Positions 1-5,258 of a DNA stretch of 7,501 nucleotides are shown in pieces; position 1 is the first letter of the stretch, and every line of letters starts with the position of its first letter. The notes beneath the pieces are model-generated. The model ran no database searches, was not told the DNA's origin, and saw nothing but the letters and a program-made list of their open reading frames with translations. The position numbers were made by a program, and so were the translations under genes. This DNA is from Acidimicrobiia bacterium (lineage in GTDB: Bacteria > Actinomycetota > Acidimicrobiia > Acidimicrobiales > Ilumatobacteraceae), in the NCBI GenBank assembly GCA_010030605.1, contig RHCK01000075.1, forward strand, positions 1-7,501. Direction: 5' to 3'.

Positions 1-735
1 AATCGTCCGCTCAATCCGCAGGCGCCGTACGTGGGCTCGGGAGCGTTCGCTCACAAGGCCGGTTTGCACGTGAGTGCCATCGCGCGCGCCAAGGACGCCT
101 ACGAGCACGTCGATCCCGAGTTGGTGGGCAACGGAACCCGTTTCGTCGTGAGCGAGATGGCTGGCAAGGCCACCATCGCCATCAAGGCCGAGGAACTCGG
201 ATTGTCGATGGACGGACCAGCGGTGAACCAGGTGATCGACGACCTCAAGCGCCTCGAACACGAGGGCTACCACTTCGAGGCCGCCGACGCGTCGCTCGAA
301 CTTTTGATGCGCCGCGCCACCGGCTGGGAACAGCCGTACTTCCGCGTCGAAAGCATGCGCGTGATCACCGACGAAACCGCCACCGGAGCGTTCACCACCG
401 AAGCAACGGTGAAGGTTTGGGTCGGCCCCGACGGATCGGCGACCCGTCATGTGCACACCGCCGAGGGCAACGGCCCCGTGAACGCCATCGACACCGCACT
501 ACGCGCCGCCGTGTCGCAGGCGCATCCGAGCGTCGATCGAATCCACCTGACCGACTACAAGGTGCGCATCCTCGACGGTGGTTCGGCCACTGGCGCCGTG
601 ACCCGAGTACTCATCGACGCCACCGACGGTGAGCGCTCATGGACCACCATCGGCGTGAGCCCCAACATCATCGAAGCCTCCTGGCGCGCTTTGGAGGAAT
701 CGTTGGTCTACGGACTCCTGCACGCCGGCGTCTGA
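1..735 (+). CDS. cimA: Citramalate synthase, C-terminal half (partial, 5' end outside window)
   Basis: The reading frame is open from base 1 to a TGA at 733-735, giving 244 residues without a start; the catalytic TIM-barrel core lies mostly upstream of the window. CimA joins acetyl-CoA and pyruvate to (R)-citramalate, the first step of threonine-independent isoleucine synthesis, in the cytosol. The visible part begins with the end of the HMGL-like domain (GSGAFAHKAGLHVSAI, with the His of the HKxGxH region), followed by GNGTRFVVSEMAGKATI and the linker LEHEGYHFEAADASLELLMR, which is typical of CimA rather than LeuA. From about residue 115 onward comes the LeuA-type allosteric dimerisation domain (GNGPVNAIDTAL, DYKVRILDGG). 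The family is usually about 520-540 residues, so roughly half is missing here only because of the window edge. A related 2-isopropylmalate synthase is the alternative, but the linker argues against it. The next gene starts 18 bases downstream. Confidence 0.93.
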   Translation, partial: NRPLNPQAPYVGSGAFAHKAGLHVSAIARAKDAYEHVDPELVGNGTRFVVSEMAGKATIAIKAEELGLSMDGPAVNQVIDDLKRLEHEGYHFEAADASLELLMRRATGWEQPYFRVESMRVITDETATGAFTTEATVKVWVGPDGSATRHVHTAEGNGPVNAIDTALRAAVSQAHPSVDRIHLTDYKVRILDGGSATGAVTRVLIDATDGERSWTTIGVSPNIIEASWRALEESLVYGLLHAGV

Positions 736-740
736 GCGAA

Positions 741-746
741 TACGGT
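741..746 (+). promoter_or_regulatory. Candidate -10 box (TACGGT) of a leaderless promoter for the 754 gene
   Basis: TACGGT fits the actinobacterial TANNNT -10 pattern and ends 7 bases before the ATG at 754, so transcription would start at or next to the start codon. No convincing Shine-Dalgarno or consensus -35 is visible. The box lies in the short gap after cimA. The same arrangement recurs at four other gene starts in this window, which raises its credibility. Confidence 0.4.
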
Positions 747-753
747 AGAGACG

Positions 754-1014
754 ATGTCCGCACCCAAGTTCGCTCCCACCCCGGTCCTCGACGAGGTCCG
801 CACGTATTCGTCGCCCGAGGTCGTGCCGGCGGCATGGTCCAACAATCGCCCCACCGACATCGAGGGCTTCCAGCCCAGCGGTGAACGCCTCGGTTATCAA
901 GGACCCGATCAGGGCTACGGCCTCACCTTGGCCAACCGCATGCGCGATCGACTGAAGTTGGACGGGCGCCGGAGATCTCGTCGTCGGGCTCCGCGTCGTA
1001 ACCTGACGCTGTGA
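754..1014 (+). CDS. Small conserved hypothetical protein, probably C-terminally truncated
   Basis: This is an 86-residue protein of unknown function. Residues 1-68 read as ordinary, well-formed soluble protein: a Pro-rich N-terminus (APKFAPTPVLDEVRTY), then GERLGYQGPDQGYGLTLANR, which I recall from hypothetical actinobacterial proteins that run considerably longer. I cannot search to confirm this. There is no signal peptide or membrane segment. The last 17 residues (DGRRRSRRRAPRRNLTL) have 8 arginines and look like out-of-frame GC-rich DNA. Shifting the frame by one base at 961/962 gives a more protein-like tail (TGAGDLVVGLRVVT) that stops at 1004-1006. Either way the gene ends at once, suggesting a frameshift plus loss of the 3' part. 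The ATG start has no Shine-Dalgarno but has TACGGT 7 bases upstream. The stop overlaps the GTG of the acyl-CoA dehydrogenase by four bases (GTGA). Function unknown; it could be a remnant or a genuine short form. Confidence 0.6.
   Translation: MSAPKFAPTPVLDEVRTYSSPEVVPAAWSNNRPTDIEGFQPSGERLGYQGPDQGYGLTLANRMRDRLKLDGRRRSRRRAPRRNLTL
999..1004 (+). promoter_or_regulatory. Candidate -10 box (TAACCT) of a leaderless promoter for the acyl-CoA dehydrogenase
   Basis: TAACCT matches TANNNT and ends 6 bases before the GTG at 1011. It lies inside the last codons of the preceding small ORF, so the dehydrogenase could be transcribed on its own as well as by read-through. There is no Shine-Dalgarno upstream of the GTG and no clear -35. 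Confidence 0.4.
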
Positions 1015-2777
1015 CCGACTATCGCGCCCCTCTCGCCGACATCGACTTCGTTCTGAACCGCGTGTGCGGCTTGGATCGCATTTTGCAGTTGCCCGGATAT
1101 CTCGACGTCGACTCGTCGGTCGTTCGCGACCTTCTGGAAGAAGCCGCGCGATTCATGGAGGAAAAGATCGCGCCGTTGAACAAGGTCGGCGACGAATTCG
1201 GAGTTCGTTTGAACGCCGATCATTCCGTTACCACCGCGCCCGGTTTCGCCGATGCCTATCAGCACTACGTGTTGGCCGGTTGGGGAGCGGTGCCGTTCGA
1301 CACCGGTTTCGGTGGCGGCGGTTTCCCGTGGGTGGTTGGTATCGCATTGCAAGAGATCCTCACCGCATCGAACATGGCGTTCTCCATGTGTCCCTTGCTC
1401 ACCCAAGGCGCCATCGACGCGATCATGCATCACGGCAGCGAGTCGCAGAAGATGACCTACTTGCCCAAGATGATCACGGGCGAGTGGTCGGGCACCATGA
1501 ACCTCACCGAGCCCGACGCCGGAAGTGATGTCGGAGCGGTTCGCACCAAGGCGGTCAAGAACGCCGACGGTTCGTACCGCATCTCGGGTACGAAGATCTA
1601 CATCTCGTTTGGCGAGCACGATATGGCCGACAACATCGTTCATCTGGTTCTGGCCCGCACCCCGGACGCGCCTCCGGGAACCAAAGGCATCTCGTGTTTC
1701 ATCGTGCCGAAGTATCTGGTGAACCACGACGGAACGCTCGGACGCAAGAACGACATCACCTGCGTGTCGGTGGAACACAAACTGGGCATTCACGCCAGTC
1801 CCACATGCGTGTTGTCGTTCGGCGACAACGGTGGTGCCACCGGCTATCTCATCGGCGAAGAGAACCGGGGCATGCAGTACATGTTCACCATGATGAACCA
1901 AGCCCGCCTTTCGGTGGGTTTGCAAGGTTTGTCGTTGGGCGATCGTGCTTATCAGCAGGCGCTTCAATACGCCAAGGATCGGCGTCAAGGACGCGCTCCC
2001 GGAGCGCCCGCTGGCGAGTCCTCGCCGATCATCGACCATCCCGACGTGAAGCGGATGTTGATGACCATCAAGACCACATGCGAGGCGTTGCGCCGTTTGA
2101 CGTATTGGAACGCGGCATGTCTCGACGTGGCCAAGCACCATCCCGACGCGAGCGAGCGCGAGTTCGCCGCCGATCTGGCCGCTCTGTTGACGCCGATGTC
2201 GAAGGGATGGGGCACCGACATGGCCGTCGAATTGACGGGCATCGCCGTGCAAATTCACGGCGGCATGGGTTTCGTCGAGGAGACCGGTGTCGCCCAGCAC
2301 TATCGCGACGCACGTATCACCACTATTTACGAAGGGACCAATGGCATTCAGGCCATCGACCTCGTGGGTCGCAAACTCGGTTTGCAGGGTGGTGCGGTGG
2401 TGAAGCGTCACTTGGATTCGATCGACTCGATGGTGTCGAAGTTGAGTTCGTACCCAGCGTTGCAAGGTGCCCGAGCAGCGTTGGCCAAGACGTTGGCGGC
2501 CACCCGCGAGGCCACCGAATGGTTGGCGAAGAATGGCGGAAATCAACTGGATCTTCTGGCCGGCGCGACGCCGTATTTGCGCCTCATCAGCGTGCTGACT
2601 GGTGGCTATCTGTTGGCCGAGTCGGCCGTGATCGCCATCGACAACTCCCTCGCCGACGATGTGGTCGCCGAGAGAGTCGCTTCGGCGCGGTTCTTCTGCG
2701 AGCAGTTGATGCCGGTCGCCGACGGTCTGGTTCCCTCGATCACCGGAGATTCAGAATTGTTGATGTCGTCGATCTGA
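1011..2777 (+). CDS. Acyl-CoA dehydrogenase, long FadE5/DmdC-type
   Basis: This is a complete 588-residue FAD-dependent acyl-CoA dehydrogenase that oxidises an acyl-CoA to the trans-2-enoyl-CoA and passes electrons to ETF, in the cytosol. Length and layout match the ~600-residue subgroup that includes mycobacterial FadE5 and 3-methylmercaptopropionyl-CoA dehydrogenase DmdC. There is a short N-terminal extension (about 1-35, starting MTDYRAPLADIDFVLN), then the alpha-helical N domain (about 36-155), the beta domain with MNLTEPDAGSDVG (163-175), and the C-terminal helical domain with QIHGGMGF (414-421). IYEGTNGIQA contains the expected catalytic glutamate, E441. An extra C-terminal domain (about 465-585) is characteristic of this subgroup. 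The GTG start is chosen because the family N-terminus begins just there; it overlaps the preceding stop by 4 bases. The gene converges on a TetR-type regulator 3 bases away. The exact substrate cannot be read from sequence: fatty acyl-CoA and methylthiopropionyl-CoA are both possible. Confidence 0.93.
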   Translation: MTDYRAPLADIDFVLNRVCGLDRILQLPGYLDVDSSVVRDLLEEAARFMEEKIAPLNKVGDEFGVRLNADHSVTTAPGFADAYQHYVLAGWGAVPFDTGFGGGGFPWVVGIALQEILTASNMAFSMCPLLTQGAIDAIMHHGSESQKMTYLPKMITGEWSGTMNLTEPDAGSDVGAVRTKAVKNADGSYRISGTKIYISFGEHDMADNIVHLVLARTPDAPPGTKGISCFIVPKYLVNHDGTLGRKNDITCVSVEHKLGIHASPTCVLSFGDNGGATGYLIGEENRGMQYMFTMMNQARLSVGLQGLSLGDRAYQQALQYAKDRRQGRAPGAPAGESSPIIDHPDVKRMLMTIKTTCEALRRLTYWNAACLDVAKHHPDASEREFAADLAALLTPMSKGWGTDMAVELTGIAVQIHGGMGFVEETGVAQHYRDARITTIYEGTNGIQAIDLVGRKLGLQGGAVVKRHLDSIDSMVSKLSSYPALQGARAALAKTLAATREATEWLAKNGGNQLDLLAGATPYLRLISVLTGGYLLAESAVIAIDNSLADDVVAERVASARFFCEQLMPVADGLVPSITGDSELLMSSI

Positions 2778-2780
2778 CGA

Positions 2781-4055
2781 TCAACTGTGGCGAGCGATGG
2801 TCTCGTCGATCGCGTAATTGAAGAGCGACTCGAAGATCAGGCGCGTGTCCGCGCCGTGTGTCAGGCCCGTGCATTCTTCGAGGAGCATCATTCCCTGAGC
2901 CAGGATTCTGAGCATCTCGACACCGGGAAGTACGACGTTCTCGTCGAGACCGAATGCATGTTGGAACAGTGCGGCCGCCGAGTGATTGGCATCGGCATCG
3001 GCGAGCTGTAGTGCTCGTCGAATGTCTGAATCGTGAATGGCGGCGAGGTGGAACTCGAGCCGAAGTCGTCGTTGTTCCCGTCCCGACGGAGCCAAGAGGG
3101 TTCGGTTGGCGAGGATCGCTTGATTTCGGAGTGCCCCTTCGTAGGCCGCGACGCGTGGATCGTCGTGAGATTGGATGAAGCCACCGGGAGGAACTGGCGA
3201 ATCGGGGGGAATGAGATACTCGCCGCGCGCCCCCTTGTAGAGACGGTTGAGCAACTTCGATGCCACGTCCCCGAAGAGTGTCTGGCGGGTGCGATATTCG
3301 GTGAACAAGGCCGACGTCGGTACACCAGCCGCGCGGGCGATTCGTTGAGTTGTCGCACGTTCGACACCTCCACGGGAGATGACACGGGCGGCGGCGTTCA
3401 CCAAAGCGTCACGCACCTCGTCGCCGGTGTCGATGGTGATGTCGAGATGGAACTCGCCGTCGGGAACCGGCCACATCGGGACGGCCCGATTGTCGAGTAC
3501 CAGATGTGCGGCCGGTTTGATGATCTCCCAGTTGTCGGGTTCGAACAAATCGACCGCCGCGAAATAGAGACAGCCGAGCACGAAGCCAACCGTGAAGAGC
3601 CGACGATCCGAATCGATCGGAGCCGGAGGGCGTTCGACACCGAGCTCCATGAGCCACCCCGTGATGTCGGGGATGACGACTTCGGCCAACTCGGGAATTC
3701 GCGGAGCCGCGATCATGAGGCTGATGGCGGGTGACAACGGTCCGGCGGGATTCGCCAACGCCCGGGCGATCACCATTTGTGCTTCATTGCGCTGCGGACC
3801 CGGGTCGAGGGTCTTCATCGATGTCTCGATGAACGATCGCATGGGTGCCGAGAGTCGGTGCTGCCACAGACCCACCAGGATTTCCTCGGTGTTCTCGTAA
3901 CGCGAGTAGACCGCACCGGTGGTGAGTTCGGCCGAGCGAGCCAAGTCGAGGGCCCCGAGTCGATCGGGACCTTTCTCGCGCAACAAATCCACGCCCGCGT
4001 CAAGCAACAACTCGTCGTTTCGGGCGGCGTCAGCGCGTCGGCGACCTGTGGACAC
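2781..4055 (-). CDS. Transcriptional regulator with two tandem TetR units
   Basis: This 424-residue protein is about twice the usual TetR length (190-220) and contains two DNA-binding helix-turn-helix domains in one chain. HTH 1 covers about residues 13-61 (recognition part LTTGAVYSRYENTEEIL, 44-60). HTH 2 covers about 214-262 (VPTSALFTEYRTRQTLF, 245-261). Each is followed by an all-helical ligand/dimerisation region (about 62-195 and 263-420). TetR proteins normally bind DNA as homodimers, so this chain may fold as a pseudo-dimer with two non-identical recognition helices. The GTG start at 4055 is supported by TAACAT 6 bases upstream and by the position of the first HTH; there is no Shine-Dalgarno. 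Its end faces the acyl-CoA dehydrogenase with a 3-base gap, and it lies 52 bases downstream of the DUF2237 gene on the same strand. The ligand is unknown; control of acyl-CoA metabolism is a guess from position. A direct repeat over its promoter suggests autoregulation. Confidence 0.88.
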   Translation of the reverse strand: MSTGRRRADAARNDELLLDAGVDLLREKGPDRLGALDLARSAELTTGAVYSRYENTEEILVGLWQHRLSAPMRSFIETSMKTLDPGPQRNEAQMVIARALANPAGPLSPAISLMIAAPRIPELAEVVIPDITGWLMELGVERPPAPIDSDRRLFTVGFVLGCLYFAAVDLFEPDNWEIIKPAAHLVLDNRAVPMWPVPDGEFHLDITIDTGDEVRDALVNAAARVISRGGVERATTQRIARAAGVPTSALFTEYRTRQTLFGDVASKLLNRLYKGARGEYLIPPDSPVPPGGFIQSHDDPRVAAYEGALRNQAILANRTLLAPSGREQRRLRLEFHLAAIHDSDIRRALQLADADANHSAAALFQHAFGLDENVVLPGVEMLRILAQGMMLLEECTGLTHGADTRLIFESLFNYAIDETIARHS

Positions 4056-4061
4056 GCAACG

Positions 4062-4067
4062 ATGTTA
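4062..4067 (-). promoter_or_regulatory. Candidate -10 box (TAACAT, minus strand) of a leaderless promoter for the tandem TetR gene
   Basis: Read on the minus strand, TAACAT ends 6 bases before the GTG start at 4055. The surrounding 4061-4090 segment is clearly more AT-rich than the coding DNA around it, as expected for a promoter. No consensus -35 is seen. The box overlaps one copy of the direct repeat at 4064-4091. Confidence 0.45.
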
Positions 4068-4091
4068 CATATGGATAGTTGTTACAGATAG
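4064..4091. promoter_or_regulatory. Imperfect direct repeat overlapping the TetR promoter, candidate operator
   Basis: On the minus strand two copies follow each other: CTATCTGTAAC (4091-4081), two A residues, then CTATCCATATGTAAC (4078-4064). The second is the same sequence with four extra bases. On the plus strand this gives TGTTACA at 4063-4069 and again at 4080-4086, 17 bases apart. The repeat covers the -10 box and upstream promoter of the tandem TetR gene, a normal position for a repressor site. A binding role is inferred. Confidence 0.4.
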
Positions 4092-4107
4092 GGGCATTCG
4101 AAACTTG

Positions 4108-4470
4108 TTATCGATCGATTGCGTGAGATCGCAATGCGTCCAGATCGCAGAATTCGAGGGCCAGCAGGTGGGTTGCTTCCAGCACCACGCGAGGAGCCGA
4201 GCCCGCCTCGTAGGCCTCCTGCCAGCGTGATGCGCACAAGCACCACTGGTCACCGGCTTTCAGTCCCGGGAAACCGTATTGAGGCATGGGGGTGCTGAGG
4301 TCGTTACCCGCACCTTTGCTGAAGGCGAGGAATTCGTCGGTCATGATCGCGCACACCACATGAACGCCGGGGTCGTCGCCACGCGACTCGCAACAACCCG
4401 TTCTGTAGTACCCAGTCATCGGGTCGAAGGAGCAGGGAACGAGTTCGGAACCGAGAACGTTGCGTTGCAT
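4108..4470 (-). CDS. DUF2237 family cysteine-rich protein
   Basis: This is a 120-residue soluble protein matching the DUF2237 family along its whole length. NVLGSELVPCSFDPMTGYYR opens the protein, then come the Cys pair C26-C27, C40, MTDEFLAFSKGAGNDLSTP, YGFPGL, the CxC motif in GDQWCLCASRWQEA (C77, C79), and VVLEATHLLALE near the end. The family has no established biochemical function that I know of; the spaced conserved cysteines suggest metal or cofactor binding or redox structure, which is inference. The start at 4470 is chosen because the family begins only 4-5 residues before NVLG; the longer open frame upstream runs through the neighbouring transporter gene and is not coding. No Shine-Dalgarno or -10 box precedes it. 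It lies 14 bases after the transporter stop on the same strand, so it is probably the second gene of that unit. The stop is TAA at 4110-4108. Confidence 0.88.
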   Translation of the reverse strand: MQRNVLGSELVPCSFDPMTGYYRTGCCESRGDDPGVHVVCAIMTDEFLAFSKGAGNDLSTPMPQYGFPGLKAGDQWCLCASRWQEAYEAGSAPRVVLEATHLLALEFCDLDALRSHAIDR

Positions 4471-4484
4471 GATTTTGATTGGAT

Positions 4485-5210
4485 TCAGCTCACGGACACG
4501 TTGAAGAGTGAACCAATGAGATAGGTGACGCCGCAGGCGACGATGAGAATCAGCACCTGTCGCAGGCTGCTCCACCACACCTTCTTCTCCGCGGATCGAC
4601 CGATCACGGCACCGACCATCGCGGCCGCCACCACGCCGATGATGATCGAAGACGCCTTGGCGCTGGTTCCGGAACCGATGTACCACGGAACGACCGGAAG
4701 CAAAGCGCCGAAGATGAAGCAGATCAGCGACAACGCCGCGGCTTTCCACGCCGACGGCAGAACACCGGGGTCGACGCCCAGTTCCTCGCGCGCATGAACC
4801 GCCAGAGCCGCGTCGGGACGACGCATCACATCGGCCGCCGCCGCCGCCGCGCGTTCGGGCTCGATGCCGTGACTCTCGTAGATCTTGGCGAGCTCCTGGG
4901 TTTCGGCCGCGGTGTTCACGTGCAACTCGCGACGTTCGATGTCAATCTCGCGCGTGATGAGTTCGTTCTGTGCCGACACCGACACCCATTCACCCGCGGC
5001 CATGCTGGCGGCTCCGGCGATGGCTCCGGCGATGCCCGCGAGTCGCACGACGTTGGAGTCCACGCCACTGCCGGCGAAGCCGATCACCAGTGAAACGTTC
5101 GAGACCAACCCGTCGCTGATGCCGAAGACGGCGGCACGAGCCAATCCGCCCGACACCGAACGGTGACCGGGGTGTTGCTCGCGGGGGACGCTGAATGCAT
5201 GGCGGGCCAT
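4485..5210 (-). CDS. VIT1/CCC1 family iron/manganese transporter
   Basis: This 241-residue membrane protein belongs to the vacuolar iron transporter / nodulin-21-like family, which moves Fe2+ or Mn2+ out of the cytosol, usually by proton antiport. TM1 is about residues 24-46 with the signature GISDGLVSNVSLVIG and the membrane Asp D33. TM2 (about 52-78) carries GAIAGAASMAAGEWVS, with Met M70 and E74. These correspond to the Asp and Met known to line the metal path in eukaryotic VIT1. Residues about 80-145 form the charged cytoplasmic loop with many glutamates (NELITREIDIERRELHVN), the place of the metal-binding domain. TM3-5 are about 157-179, 184-206 and 215-236. The ATG at 5210 is chosen over an open frame reaching 5543 because the extra 111 residues are unlike the family and lie antisense to gltX. 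TAGCGT 7 bases upstream supports it. DUF2237 follows after 14 bases. Fe versus Mn specificity cannot be decided. Confidence 0.9.
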   Translation of the reverse strand: MARHAFSVPREQHPGHRSVSGGLARAAVFGISDGLVSNVSLVIGFAGSGVDSNVVRLAGIAGAIAGAASMAAGEWVSVSAQNELITREIDIERRELHVNTAAETQELAKIYESHGIEPERAAAAAADVMRRPDAALAVHAREELGVDPGVLPSAWKAAALSLICFIFGALLPVVPWYIGSGTSAKASSIIIGVVAAAMVGAVIGRSAEKKVWWSSLRQVLILIVACGVTYLIGSLFNVSVS

Positions 5211-5217
5211 GCGAGTG

Positions 5218-5223
5218 ACGCTA
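5218..5223 (-). promoter_or_regulatory. Candidate -10 box (TAGCGT, minus strand) for the VIT-type transporter
   Basis: On the minus strand TAGCGT ends 7 bases before the transporter ATG at 5210, consistent with a leaderless transcript that would also carry the DUF2237 gene. No Shine-Dalgarno is present. The same hexamer, in opposite orientation, lies at 5244-5249 before gltX, so the two promoters occupy nearly the same DNA. Confidence 0.4.
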
Positions 5224-5243
5224 GTGCCACGGGAGCCGAGCGT

Positions 5244-5249
5244 TAGCGT
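5244..5249 (+). promoter_or_regulatory. Candidate -10 box (TAGCGT) for gltX
   Basis: TAGCGT matches TANNNT and ends 9 bases before the gltX ATG at 5259. That would give a leaderless or nearly leaderless message. The spacing is slightly longer than at the other starts in the window, so support is weaker. No Shine-Dalgarno is visible before the ATG. Confidence 0.33.
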
Positions 5250-5258
5250 ACGAGACGC

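Noticed and set aside
915..2546. 543-codon open frame on the minus strand, antisense to the acyl-CoA dehydrogenase
   Set aside because: The translation is rich in His, Arg and Gly with no recognisable domain. It is a codon-bias shadow of a certain gene in high-GC DNA.
2794..2813. GCGAT...ATCGC inverted repeat near the convergent gene ends, considered as a terminator
   Set aside because: It has only five pairs with a ten-base loop and no T tract, and it lies inside the TetR coding end.
1694..2821. 375-codon plus-strand open frame overlapping the acyl-CoA dehydrogenase in another frame
   Set aside because: It is an Arg/Ser/His-rich translation without domains. The dehydrogenase frame has all family motifs.
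3033..3734. 233-codon plus-strand open frame opposite the TetR-type regulator
   Set aside because: No recognisable domain or start signal. The opposite strand carries two clear HTH domains.
4110..4119. ATCGATCGAT palindrome at the end of the DUF2237 gene
   Set aside because: It is a short simple self-complementary run expected by chance and mostly inside coding sequence.
4471..4749. 93-residue N-terminal extension of the DUF2237 protein
   Set aside because: It overlaps the transporter C-terminus in another frame with non-protein-like composition. The family begins next to the ATG at 4470.
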